From Cerrena zonata (taxonomy: Eukaryota > Basidiomycota > Agaricomycetes > Polyporales > Cerrenaceae): DNA of 64,000 nucleotides. This document shows, piece after piece, positions 49,101-62,634 of the stretch. The notes under the pieces are model-generated. The model was given only the letters and a program-made list of their open reading frames with translations, made no database searches and was not told the DNA's origin. The DNA lies in assembly GCA_038087015.1 (NCBI GenBank), contig JASBNA010000021.1, forward strand, positions 186,001-250,000. The letters are read 5' to 3'. The position numbers were made by a program, and so were the translations under genes. The first letter of the stretch is position 1; every line of letters begins with the position of its first letter.

Positions 49101-49568
49101 CGCTGCTCTTGGGGCGACCACACCTGACCGTGATCATCCTTCCAAGATAACACCTCGATCTCCTCAAACCTTCGTAGTGGCTGTCACACCTCCACCCACA
49201 ACCACATCTTACCCTATTCCACCTCCTCCAGACCGCTTCTCCCTGGACTACAACCCCAGACCCCTTCGATCTCGTACTCCAGACCCCTATCAGTCGACGC
49301 AAGTCCGTCTTATTTCACTACTGGGGCTCCTCTCTCACGCTTCCCCACCACACCTGCCAATGATTCGTTTTACGATCCTCCTGTTAGCCGTAGGATGACA
49401 AGGCAAGAACGTGATGCACGTGAAGTCGCTAGAGCGAATAAACTTGCCAAGATGGGATTCTCGTCTAACGGCGACACTTGGAGTGGTGCTGGTTCTCCTG
49501 CTAGAACTCAGAAACCACGTTTCGGTGGTATCAAGACTTTCGTTCAGACTTTGACCGGCAAGTCATAG
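46156..49568 (+). CDS. Ankyrin-repeat protein with long disordered Ser/Pro-rich tail
   Basis: Begins MPGVSRGHRAEAKYNVVLDY. Ankyrin repeats follow in the first 170 residues: PQLGLHSAAVTGNIALVQYA, VLPLHAACSGGNDLVVRLLI, DNGADVNAP, then GSTPLHFACANGHDRVVMTL, LLHGAHPDRPDKHGITPEML. The remaining 850 or so residues are Ser/Pro/Arg-rich and probably disordered (SSSVDKQPPSPLGKPLGEYT style), with a helical stretch near the end (SHAQAEALVQQAQQRIFDLQ) and a basic tail (ERDAREVARANKLAKMGFSS). Introns at about 46215-46265, 46456-46521, 48969-49026 and a GC-AG intron at 49299-49387. The GC-AG intron is needed because the frame otherwise ends at a TGA at 49396-49398. The protein ends FVQTLTGKS. Function unknown; ankyrins bind partners. 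Confidence 0.85.
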
Positions 49569-50490
49569 ACTCAATCGATCCCGTATCTTTCTCCTACCCT
49601 CATAACACACCTCTCACCGATTCCAGTTATCTTTTCCTCTCTCCCTCTCTTCTCCTTTTCCACTGAATACGTCCTTCGTTGCTATGGGCGTTCCTGATTA
49701 ACCTATCGACCAAGCTCTCGTTGCAATTGTTGTAGCCCAACCCATCTGTTGTTGTTGTTGTACTCGGCATTGTGTTCATCTTTATCCCCAGTTCCATCCT
49801 CTCAACATCATGTCTTTTTTTCTCTGTTTCTGCTATCCCTGTGTTACAACTGTATTTCATCTCACCCACAACCATCACAATCGCATCCATTATTTGCTTT
49901 GCATTATTTTTTATTCCTTTCCTTCCATTCATCCTCCCCCTACATTTATCCCACTTCATCCACACTTCATCTTATCCCATCGGTATTCTTGCTAGAGATG
50001 GTGCATTGGCAGGCTCACGTTTTGTTATCTTCGGTTATTTCCCCCCAGAATTTGCATCGATTCACTATCGCATAGTCGGGTTTCCCCCCACCCTTTTCAT
50101 TTATTCTTTCTTTCCAGGATTCCAATCGCATCATTCTCTACTGGTTCATTCTAGCCCCTGTTGCTTGTATTACCTATCTATGTACTACCTCTGCCTATTG
50201 GCCAGTTGTACGATCAACAATGCTTTATTATCCCCCTTTCAGGTCATGTGTGTATGATTCGAAAGATGGGCGCTGCAGAACAATGACATTGGTGGGTCTT
50301 CGATGTTCACGCTCTCCCTTTTACACATATATATTGCCGCAAAATACTACGGACAAACAACGCCTGAAGCAAAGAAAGCACTCACTTAGTGAAGTGGGTA
50401 TAGACCTCCCGGTGGAGATCGTTGAGCTTATTGTCTGACCGTCTAACCCGATCATCGTATCATAGTCCATCTAGGGCTAGGAGAATTGAA
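49569..50490. other. 3' region, pyrimidine-rich, no gene seen
   Basis: T/C-rich DNA (49620-50130) typical of a 3' UTR or downstream gap. Plus-strand frames are Phe/Ser/Pro-rich translations of the pyrimidine tract, not a real protein. Confidence 0.4.
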
Positions 50491-50955
50491 CGCATGTGAG
50501 CGCCAACGCACGCCATTTGCACGCCGCGTGCGAGCCACCGCTTAGACACATAAAAAATCAAGATAAAACCAGTCACTTGTATCCCGCTTTTTTCTGGTAC
50601 CAAGTCAGCTGTGTTATATGTTTTATAGGTACCAAGACTATGGGATTTGTCTTCTTTACCATTTGTAAGTTTTTCTTAGTGGTGTTTGATTTAATATACC
50701 TATAATGATTGTATCATCTTAAGTAAAATATTGCGAAAACATGAAATAAGATAGATAAAAATAGAATACTATGTTCAAATGTATATAGATATCCATAAAT
50801 CCAAATTTTATAAAGGAAAATGAAAGCCGGCGAACGCCAATATTAATGAGCGCCATCCAGAGAGCCAATGCCACGCCAATGAACGCCGACTGCACGCCAA
50901 TGCGCGCCAGACTGTACGCCGACTGTACGCCAGATTGAACGCCATTTTAGGCGCA
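50491..50955. repeat. Two clusters of short CGCC-containing repeats flanking an AT-rich core
   Basis: Around 50491-50545 and 50828-50955 the motif CGCCA or CGCCG recurs every 8-14 bases (for example ACGCCAATG, ACGCCGACTG, ACGCCAGA), always in the same orientation. The 280 bases between are very AT-rich. This could be subterminal repeats of a small non-autonomous element; not proven. Confidence 0.55.
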
Positions 50956-51029
50956 CAATGAGTATTTACCAGATAAAGTTGACTCAAACCTCATCTACCG
51001 CCATGTTTTTGGTTGGAGATATGGGCCTA

Positions 51030-51645
51030 CACTGGGTATAATCCAGTAGTTTTACTTAGAAAAAAATGTGGGTAAGTTTGTGTCAAGATGTTTAAACTGT
51101 CACACACTTTATGTAATTAAAAAATAAAATAAGATTCAAAAATTATACTCAATCTTCTGAGCACCCAAGATAGTTGAAAAACTCAAACATCACTTATGTT
51201 TTTTTCCAACATCATAACCTAAATTAAAATCCCATTTTGTAATTTATCAAAATGTACAAAAAACACATATTTCATTTTTAATTTATTTTTTGTGGCTTTA
51301 AAATTCTGAACAAAATTCATACTCTTGCTTCATAATTTAGACAGTAAGATTTGTTCTAAAAAGTCAGAGTTTTCTCAGCACTTGTCAGGTCTAAAGATTG
51401 TAGACAATGTTTGAAACTTTGTGCAGTATTTTATCACTCAAAATTCTGACTCTTTAACCCATTTTTTGATAGTAAAACATGTCCCAAACTGCAGACTTTT
51501 TACATGGATATTTATCTAACTTTACATAACATTTGTTCCTGAAAAGGTTTCTACAAAAAGACAACATTTGGTCACACAATTTCTGCAAGATTTTGTTTTT
51601 CAACTATCTTTGAGTTTTGTCCAACAAACAATCCTTGACTGACTG
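51030..51645 (+). repeat. Left arm of the 616-bp inverted repeat
   Basis: Pairs base by base with 51674-52289, with no difference seen by eye; 51030 pairs with 52289 and 51645 with 51674. Near its outer end an inner short palindrome ACTGG...CCAGT is visible. Confidence 0.85.
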
Positions 51646-51673
51646 TCAGTCTATCAGTAGTTGGTTAGCTGGT

Positions 51674-52289
51674 CAGTCAGTCAAGGATTGTTTGTTGGAC
51701 AAAACTCAAAGATAGTTGAAAAACAAAATCTTGCAGAAATTGTGTGACCAAATGTTGTCTTTTTGTAGAAACCTTTTCAGGAACAAATGTTATGTAAAGT
51801 TAGATAAATATCCATGTAAAAAGTCTGCAGTTTGGGACATGTTTTACTATCAAAAAATGGGTTAAAGAGTCAGAATTTTGAGTGATAAAATACTGCACAA
51901 AGTTTCAAACATTGTCTACAATCTTTAGACCTGACAAGTGCTGAGAAAACTCTGACTTTTTAGAACAAATCTTACTGTCTAAATTATGAAGCAAGAGTAT
52001 GAATTTTGTTCAGAATTTTAAAGCCACAAAAAATAAATTAAAAATGAAATATGTGTTTTTTGTACATTTTGATAAATTACAAAATGGGATTTTAATTTAG
52101 GTTATGATGTTGGAAAAAAACATAAGTGATGTTTGAGTTTTTCAACTATCTTGGGTGCTCAGAAGATTGAGTATAATTTTTGAATCTTATTTTATTTTTT
52201 AATTACATAAAGTGTGTGACAGTTTAAACATCTTGACACAAACTTACCCACATTTTTTTCTAAGTAAAACTACTGGATTATACCCAGTG
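51674..52289 (-). repeat. Right arm of the 616-bp inverted repeat
   Basis: Mirror of 51030-51645. Ends with CCCAGTG followed by the CTA duplication. Confidence 0.85.
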
Positions 52290-52466
52290 CTACATTAGTC
52301 CATCTGCTATGGGAATCGTGCGAGACAATAACCTACGAATACCTGGGTATACGGAATTACTAACTTCGCTCGCTCTCTGATATTTCCGGTAAGTTTCGAT
52401 TCCAACAACAACAAAAAGGCTATTATAGGTCGTTATGTTCGAGCTGCTCTCTTTTGTCTTGACTTT

Positions 52467-52473
52467 TATATAA
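52467..52473 (+). promoter_or_regulatory. Possible TATA box
   Basis: TATATAA about 170 bases upstream of the F-box ATG at 52644, in a non-coding stretch between the palindrome and that gene. Spacing is long for a core promoter unless a leader follows. Confidence 0.25.
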
Positions 52474-52643
52474 ACTTGATCAAATTTTGACTGGGTGCGT
52501 CTGATTCACCCTTGTATCCTACATATAACGCCCTACTCTCATTAGTCGCTAGTCGACCTCCACACCCGGTATCAAGGTTAGTGACCATTACGAGGGACTA
52601 CCTAATCCAGTACTGACAAGATTGAATATACACTCCCAGCTCC

Positions 52644-54260
52644 ATGGGTTCACGCCACATGCATCTTCCCAAATTCACCAAATCCAAAGTCATAAACAAA
52701 CGCCTCCTCACTCTCATTTGGAAACGCCTCACATACCGGAAGCCTAGCGATGATTCATTATCCCTCGCTCAGCAGCTGCCGCGAGAGATTCTAGATATCA
52801 TCTTTGGTTACTACCTTCCTCGCGTTGTGCCGTGTACGGTACATCCAATCCACTACGATGGCCGAGATACGGACTCACAGGAGGCTGAAGGTACCGTCGG
52901 TCGTCTCAAGACGTCGGATGGTAATCACACTCAGACTCCTAGTCCCGTTACCCAGATGGCCCGGCTGCCTCTGATCAATCTCGCCCTTGTGTGCCGTACG
53001 TGGTATTGGGCCGCGATCGAGCACCTCTACATGTACCCCCATCTTCACTCCTACCATCAAACCAAGTTGCTGTCTCGAATCTTAGAGAAGCATCCGCACA
53101 TTCGGGTTATACAGGATCTCGCAGTGGTCTGGGACCAACGAACAAGCCAACGCCCCGACGCGCTGAAATCGATCGTCGAGAATTCCCCTGATCTCGACGC
53201 TATTACTATGATCCTGCAGCACGATTTGGATATGGAAGAGCTGTGGATGTGGAAAACGTTCCAACAAGTTCGAAAAATAACCGTCCACGGAGACCGTAAT
53301 TATGATATAGGTCACTGTAGCGGCGGACTACATCGATATCTAGAGATGATGCACTCCACGTTGTTACCCCCTTACCATGTTGCATACAACCTCCAAACGC
53401 TACAACTCACGAATGTCGAGGTTACTGAAATAGGAGTTTGGTCGATTGGCTTATGCCACAGTCTCCGGACACTCGAATTCTACGTAACGGACAACAAGCC
53501 ACTGCCCACACATTTCTCCTCCGCTCAACAATGGACCCACATCAAACACCTTGTCCTAGGGGTTATCGATGGCAAGTCCGTGTCTGCCTTTCGCTCTTCG
53601 CAATGGAACGCCCCGCCTAATCTGGAAACTATGACCTTCCTCGTTGACATGTCCCAACAACACGGGATCTTTGGCTCGAAGTATGTGAGGTGTTGGCCCC
53701 CTCTGTCGTTTGATATGATACGCGGACTGCAGCATTGTGAATCATTGAAGGTATTGACGCTTGTCTTACAATCAGACTTCCGCGGTGCTGTAGGATGCTC
53801 GCCCCCAGCTTCCAATACTTCCGAAGGACGGTCGCTTGTAGATGGCGTCCTAGAGAGGGGAAAGGCCGATTTCTGCACTCTCTTCCAGAAAGCCAAACGC
53901 GGTAGAATGGTATATAAATATGATGCTGCCTACACATATCACGCGCTCCTGGAGCGCGCAAGAAATAGTAATATCAAGACCATACCGCTGTGGTGCGGTG
54001 AGTTTTCTATGGACGGTTATCATCGACTTTTTACTGACCCCTTGAAAGACCTTTCGGCGTACATGAACCATCGCCTCTCTCGCAAGGTTGACGCACCAGA
54101 AATTGATCACTCAATGGAGCTTCTGGAATGGCCGGATCCCCCGCATCCGTATCACGAAATGCCCAGCCAATTTGCTGCAAACCTGTCTGTGCCTAAACAA
54201 ACGTCTGATTTCTTTCCAGATGGGGTAGAGAAGCTCATTTCTATCCATATTCCTACCTAG
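52644..54260 (+). CDS. F-box-like protein, single exon
   Basis: An uninterrupted frame of 538 codons. The F-box is spread over residues 34-60 and 108-140: AQQLPREILDIIFGYYLPRV, then LPLINLALVCRTWYWAAIEH, separated by an insertion of about 45 residues (GRDTDSQEAEGTVGRLKTSD). Leucine-rich repeats follow (LQTLQLTNVEVTEIGVWSIG; LCHSLRTLEFYVTDNKPLP). Such intron-poor F-box genes are common in mushroom-forming fungi. The C-terminus ends EKLISIHIPT. It lies 350 bp right of the palindrome. Substrate unknown. Confidence 0.82.
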   Translation: MGSRHMHLPKFTKSKVINKRLLTLIWKRLTYRKPSDDSLSLAQQLPREILDIIFGYYLPRVVPCTVHPIHYDGRDTDSQEAEGTVGRLKTSDGNHTQTPSPVTQMARLPLINLALVCRTWYWAAIEHLYMYPHLHSYHQTKLLSRILEKHPHIRVIQDLAVVWDQRTSQRPDALKSIVENSPDLDAITMILQHDLDMEELWMWKTFQQVRKITVHGDRNYDIGHCSGGLHRYLEMMHSTLLPPYHVAYNLQTLQLTNVEVTEIGVWSIGLCHSLRTLEFYVTDNKPLPTHFSSAQQWTHIKHLVLGVIDGKSVSAFRSSQWNAPPNLETMTFLVDMSQQHGIFGSKYVRCWPPLSFDMIRGLQHCESLKVLTLVLQSDFRGAVGCSPPASNTSEGRSLVDGVLERGKADFCTLFQKAKRGRMVYKYDAAYTYHALLERARNSNIKTIPLWCGEFSMDGYHRLFTDPLKDLSAYMNHRLSRKVDAPEIDHSMELLEWPDPPHPYHEMPSQFAANLSVPKQTSDFFPDGVEKLISIHIPT

Positions 54261-54726
54261 TAGACAAGCTGAGGCGTGCTATGCCTCTTCTGAGATCTCT
54301 TATTAGGCACACGTCTCTTAAATGCGCTCGCTATTGGATACATCTATTGGATACATTCATCGCTGGCGACATCGAATGTAGACTCGTATGTAGAAGGTTT
54401 CGTGGACTCTCATCGTCTCATAGGTTTCATGGTTATTTCAATAATGTCATGAGATGCAGTACGAAACACGAGGAACTCCCCTACAATGCCTCCTCAGGTC
54501 CCATGTATTCAAACAACGCCAAACACACAACAGTGCGTATGGCACCAAAATTCTGAGACATTACTACGCCACCACCGATCATACACAACAATACACAAAG
54601 CGGGTATATAAGAACGAACAAGAACGAACCGGATTATCTTATTAAAACCTCATAGATCGTGTGACTAGATCGTCTAACTATTGATACATACATACATACA
54701 AGCATCTCTCTAGATCGTACCCGTCG
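54261..54726. other. Intergenic, no gene seen
   Basis: Convergent gap between the F-box gene and the oligopeptide transporter 3' end. A short tandem ATAC run lies near 54684-54700. Nothing else is recognised. Confidence 0.4.
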
Positions 54727-57700
54727 TCACCATGACCCAGGAGCAGGCCTAACGAAAAACATTAAGACGAGTTAGGAGGGTAAGACAGAAAGAGGACGCA
54801 CCCAAATAGCTCTCCTTCTGATAGTCGACGTAGTGGGGTTGCACGTCCGTCAGCGGTGTTGGTGAAACCCTCATTTCCCCACCACGTTTGGATCGTGTTG
54901 GCTCCTATCGTCCCGTTCATAGGGAACTGCAGGCAGAAGTAGATGAGGACCATCGAGATGGCTACCCCCGAGTCCAATGCAGCCGAAAGGACATCTACGA
55001 AATGGGATTAGGGAATGGTCGTTCCAATTAGATAATTCCACGCACAGTTGTATTTTGTCCACCACAGGAAATGGCGTCGTCGGATGACGTAGTTGAAGAT
55101 GAAACCAACGAGGGCCCATGGCACGTAGTTATTTGCGTTTGCGGGAGGAATGTAGCTGACGCCGTTGAAGATGACGGGAAAGTTGACGTATTTCGCGAAC
55201 GAGAGCGGCCATCTTCGTTGGATGAGGTATCCGGCGATGGGCATGATGGCACCAAGTAGGAAGAAGAAGACCAAGCCGCTATAGACTGAAATTTAGTGGG
55301 TTGCCTGTTGTGAGTGGATGCTACGACGTACTAGTAGATCTGTCCTTTGGAGAACTGCCGTGCAGGCCCAATGACTCCCCAAATGATCGAAGCCGTACCA
55401 AACACTTGTGTCCCAGGACACTAATCGGAAACAAGCTGATCAGTTCCAAGGTGTCATCGAATTAAGCATGCACGTACTGTGAATCCGTTTGGCTGGTCTT
55501 CCTTGCACAAATCTGGAATATTCGCAAACATCCATGTTTGCACTCCTAGCTGGACTGTCAATCCAACGATCGAAGCGATAATCTGAGCCCAGAACATCGG
55601 TCTTGGCCTGTCCAAAAAATAAGATGATGAGCGTCCCCCATACCCACAAAAAAACAAACCGACTGACGGGATCTTCATATAATGCCCGAGTTTGAAGTCC
55701 GACGTGAAGGTCAATGCTTGCGCCATCGTGATATACCCCCATGTCTTGAACAGCATCATCGCGACAGGTCTTCCGGGCAACATATATCCGACCACGAGCT
55801 CCGAAATGACACTGCGTCCCATTGTCAGTGAGAGAGCAACGAGCGCTCCGAGGGGATAGTACTCACTTTAGGGCGATTTGCTGGTTCGTGATAGCTTGGA
55901 TCATACCGATTGGGATGGTGTACAAGAATGAAACGCCCTGCGGAGTCATCTTAGCATCGGCTTCCGAGTAACGAGAAAAGACAAATTACCAATGCAACGA
56001 CGAGGGCCCAGACAGGGAAGTCTGTCTCCCAAAGCTCGATGGACACAGTTCCAAAGGCGAACATCGTCACTGCAAGTACTCGAGTGTCAGAGAATGTCAA
56101 ATAAGACGCAGTCGAGTATGACATACCAAACACTACGCCGTACCACCACTCTGGTACTTGAGGATACCTCGACATCAGCCTGGCGTGAATATCAGGCTGC
56201 TCATTCATCGACCGCTTGGCTTGGATCATGAGCTGTTTCCGGAAATAGATGAAGGTGTGGCTAATCGTCGCCGTGATGGACGCGAACGATAGGCCGTAAG
56301 CGATGGCGAAGGTCGTTGAAAGGAAGAGTGGGACTGTAGGCTTGGTATTTCTCGACGTTGAACGTGAGGTCCTCGTTGATTACTCGGCTGACGTTGTAAC
56401 GTTCTCCCTTGTTGTCGAAGCTTACTCGTGATGATATCCTGTAACAGGTCGATTAGAATGGGAAATTGTTTGTGGGTTTCCTTACTTACGGCATCCACTG
56501 AGCATACCAAGTGTTGGTGTAGTATAGTAATGGCGTCAACATCCCTAATCCTAGCGTCAACGCCTAGTTTTCGTACATGAGAGAAACACTCACAGAAAAA
56601 GAACGCGAATCCGGCAAAAATGTTGGCTTCTGCCCACCATGGTGTTGCCTATACACAGTCAGCTACTCTTATCAGTTCAGCTGGAAAAAATGAAGACATA
56701 CCAAGGGAGAACCGATGTACACGACCTGGGCCCAATCAAAGGTTATAATAGACATGCCCTAGCACATTGTTAGCATCATCGCGACTATCTAAGATAACAC
56801 CAACTCACCAAACCAGAGGTGTAGCCAAATAGTTGGTTAACAACTATGTTTTCGGGAGCGATCCAACACACCCAATTGAACATGGACAGAGCACCGAAAA
56901 GGTACCCGGGCAGTATGTACCATAGAGCTGAAGCTATGAATGCATAACAGAAAAACCGCTCTCGACTGACACCACCTCTTCCACCAATACCAGCGTATTG
57001 TTGTGAATGGAGGGTGTTGAAGAGTGCGCATGTGACGAGATTGCTTGGCCAGACTGTACGACAGTTTATGAGATCACGGTTTACCGAGTAAATACGAGAA
57101 AACATACTCATAGAGGGTGGGGATACAAGGAAACGCCGAGCAACACCGCCAATCGAGAATCCAATCTGTGATCGCATAAGGTTATGTTTTGATATAGACC
57201 AGAAGCGAACTTACAAGTTGTGTACTCATAGTGATCATCCATTGGTCTGGGACATCATCAACTTCTGATCCATTTTCGTGAGCCAATAGAGAGGTGCTTA
57301 CATCCAAAACCAAACGTCTGGTTGTAGTATATCCTTTGAACTGCTACAATGTCCGCCTAACACCACTCCAATCAGCAACGTGTAGGCAGCATGGGGAGTC
57401 TATCCTTGGAACTTACCGCATAGGCAGAAGTCGCGCCTACGTTGGCCATAATGGTAATCAAAACCTTCCGAGGCGATGTCATAAGAAAGCTAAAGGTGCG
57501 GATAGCCGAAGGGGATGACGTACATGTTCCTTGATAGTGAATGGACCTGGGTTTAGATGCAGACCGAAAAGCGAGAATCTCGGAAAATATCGAGCCCAAA
57601 ATCGACCGACGGGATACGACATTAGTTGGGCAACAATCTGAAACCAGTCTGAGACATTTCGTCGTGAGTGTGTGGTGCTTGACTCACACTTGTCATTTGA

Positions 57701-58205
57701 ATGGAAGGGTATCGCAGGTAGAAAAACTGATTCAGGCCAGGTATGATGATTGCCCAGACGAGACCGATGACCCATGCCCGGACGGTGGTGACGGGCATAT
57801 CTGGGTCATCTGTATTCGACACGGCTGATCGTACTTCGGGGTAAGGAGAGTCGTCTTCTGCATGAGGTCGAGTGAGGTAAACAAGAATGAGGTTCGATCA
57901 GTAAGGGAAACAAGAGCGAGGGTCGATCAGGGAGTGGAACGATCAGACACTCGGGCCCACTGGGACAAACACTTACCAAGGTACTCATCATCACTATCGA
58001 GATTGGGGTCGTCAAATTCGGTGACGGTGCTGGCTCGGATGACTGAAGAGCGGTTGAAAAGAGGAACGTTCGACGGGGGAGGCCCTCTGTTTATGAGTTC
58101 CGGAAGACACTCACTATACGTCTTCTCCGTATCCAATTTCGCCGAGAAAGAGGCTTGCGGGGACGGTGACCTCCTCTCTTCCAATTCCATGACATTCCCC
58201 GACAT
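54727..58205 (-). CDS. Oligopeptide transporter (OPT family)
   Basis: Plasma-membrane proton-coupled tetra/pentapeptide or glutathione transporter (fungal OPT/Isp4 type). A hydrophilic N-terminus (MSGNVMELEERRSPSPQASF) precedes the first helices, PVTTVRAWVIGLVWAIIIPG and FFYLRYPSIQMT. The OPT signature follows: YPVGRFWARYFP and NPGPFTIKEHV. Later blocks include ALWYILPGYLFGALSMFNWV, WYGVVFVTMFAFGTVSIELW, ISELVVGYMLPGRPVAMMLF, PRPMFWAQIIASIVGLTVQL, QTWMFANIPDLCKEDQPNGF and NYVPWALVGFIFNYVIRRRH. It ends near LRRLSEGELFGPAPGSW. About 15-18 short introns; roughly 800 residues, normal for the family. Exon edges between 56300 and 57400 are approximate. No disabling change seen. Confidence 0.9.
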
Positions 58206-60278
58206 CACCTCGACGACTCGTTAGCAGCCTGAGCGAAGGGGACCGTCTGTAGCCCAAGGGATGGAAGCCACACGGGGCCACGAGACAGAGAGTAGAAGCG
58301 AAAGGGTTCCATACAAATGGCCATGCTGTCTCCAAATATATGTATGATGGGTCGTCCGTAAGAAGTCGCAGTGTCAAGCAAAATACCCAGCAATATTATC
58401 TCCACCCTCGTGTCCAGAATCCTATCAGCCTCCCCCCGGGTCACAAGCAGCGCAAACAACCCCGACCACACCGCGGCTGCGGTTCTGAGCCCTATCTTTC
58501 ACCTCCAAGCCGTCCCTCGTGAAAATCCTATCTCAAGGGGCCCAACATCAGATTCCGATTGGTCCTGCTCCGTGTACCATATGGCTGCCAGCTGCATATG
58601 CTCCATTGGTGTTTTCCATCAATCTCCCCACCCTCAATGGTGACCCCCCTGCGTTCCTTGTCGTCAACTTGCAATACTCAACCCCTCAATGACGCACTCT
58701 CATTATTGCGTATGTCAAAGTTTTTTTTTCTCGTCTGGATCTGCAGCGAGAAGCCTCAGATCCGTTCCCCCCGCGAGCGTTTTCACCCTGTCCAAACCCA
58801 AAGCGCCTCCGAGGAATCCGAGTTTGAGCTCATCCTGCTGACAGCTGCCGCTCATCCCTGTTCAACTCAATCTCTCCTTCGCCTCAAATCTGGCAAGCAT
58901 TCCAACACCGCGTAATATGCTCAAGCGCAGGTTGTGTAAGCTGTGGGATAGCAACCTAAACACTAGACAACACAGATAGAGCAATAACACTAAAATGGAT
59001 CATATGCATCCCGTCTTTTCCATGTGCTCTTTGCAACCTTCCTTTCAATCCGTTTTCCGTCACGATCTATGGGAGTCACCTGCAATTCTACAGAGATATG
59101 TATAGCTATTGTATACAAGCTGAGATATGCAAACTTTGAGCATTTCAAATCGTCGATCTCAGAGGACCTAGGCAGCAGGAGACTTGGACCCGAAGGCCAC
59201 CTCAATTGACAATCGGAAGGACGGTGACCAGGGACGGCAAGATAATTTCTGTTGCTGACAGTCCTGGGCAACGATCCGTCTGTGTCTTGGTTTTCGGCCC
59301 TGGGTGACCTGGGAACTGATTCAACGCTAGGAGCCCGGACAGCTATCGTATCTTTCAATAAACTAACGACGGACGACCGAACGATCGGCACAAATCTTTT
59401 GGCAGTTCTATGGCGATCAACGATCGGGGCCCTTTGACGTCTCCCAAGCTCTCTCAAGCCCCTAGGAATCTCTATTACTTACGTCTCCAGCCTGACATTG
59501 ATTGTGCTTGGTGAGGAACTTGATAAAGTTATTCCTAGAACGCTATACAACGGACGGTGACGTACGTACAGGGACCACGAAACACCTTACAAAGAAAGTC
59601 ATAATCAGGTCCCAGTCGAAAGGGGCATTTCCAACACTCGGTGTTCTTCATGGAGTCGGCCTCTTTAATAATGAATAGCTCTAGATTTGTTCATATGTTC
59701 TCATCTGTTGTCGCAATATATGTATGTACGAGCGGTGCGTCGCTATACGCACGATAAATGGAATATAGAGTATGGAAAATAGAATACAGAAAATGGAATA
59801 TGCACTATAGATGGTGCGGTACCGGTGAAGCTTAAGATCCGAGTCCGTAAAACATGGATCGAAAGACACATGCAAACTACGACTGCTAGCCTCACTTGCT
59901 TTCATTTCTGTTATCACCACAAGGTCCTGCGTAGTAGGCGACCCGATGGCAATATTCTCGACAACCTCGCAGATCACGCAGAGCATGGCTCGCTTCGAGA
60001 TGTTGTTAGATGTGTATGTAGTTAAAAAGACCTATTTAATGTACAAAGAGGTGAACCCATGATCGAGATATGCAAAAAGGATGAGGGGAACAATGGAGGT
60101 AATGGAGTAGTAACCCCTCGGAGAGAATTTTCGCTACACATTGATTAGATGTCATAGCTGAACTACATACGAAAATGTGGGTGCAAAGAGGAGAGTGAGG
60201 ATATAACAATACGTCGACAGCGGAGTGAAAGAGACCAAACAAAGATGCAAAAAATACAATCAAGAGTATTCTTTACAT
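58206..60278. other. 2.1-kb gap without recognisable gene
   Basis: The long minus-strand frame 58990-59457 (155 codons, basic) and plus-strand frames at 58371-58915 show no motif. The region near the transporter start is probably its promoter. Confidence 0.4.
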
Positions 60279-62336
<2,058 letters not shown>

Positions 62337-62634
62337 TATTTGATGATTGTTTAATGTGGGGAATGCGGGGGAGGGAAGAAGGATGGGATGAGGAGGCAGA
62401 GGTGGGGAATGCGGCCATGTCTTATACGGACGGCCGACGCCCAATCACGGGCCGACCTTTCCTAGTCCGAAAGCGTTCTGGCGGGGTGGCATGTGATATC
62501 GCCGCTCTGTTCCCGTCCCTACAACGCCATTTATGGCCATCACGCCCCTTCAAAATCATAATCACAGTGCCCTGAAATTCGCTGCATCCAATACCCGTAC
62601 ACCTATTAGCATTACAAAACTTTGCCGTCTATGT

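Larger units (their letters stand above)
51030..52289. mobile_element. Large palindromic foldback element, CACTA-like ends
   Basis: A 1,260-bp AT-rich palindrome made of 616-bp arms (51030-51645 and 51674-52289) around a 28-bp loop (51646-51673). Ends are CACTGGG and CCCAGTG. The trinucleotide CTA is found just outside both ends (51027-51029 and 52290-52292), a 3-bp target-site duplication. CACTA/EnSpm elements have CACTA or CACTG ends and 3-bp duplications. No transposase frame is present, so it would be non-autonomous. Confidence 0.75.

Noticed and set aside
49749..50257. Two overlapping plus-strand frames rich in Phe, Ser and Pro
   Set aside because: They translate a pyrimidine-rich 3' flank; any frame through it appears open.
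51646..51673. Loop of the palindrome considered as a CRISPR-like spacer or hairpin RNA gene
   Set aside because: A single non-repeated spacer in a eukaryotic palindrome is not a CRISPR array; a foldback element explains it better.
58990..59457. 155-codon minus-strand frame upstream of the fumarate reductase gene
   Set aside because: Basic, repeat-free but unrecognised peptide; no supporting context.
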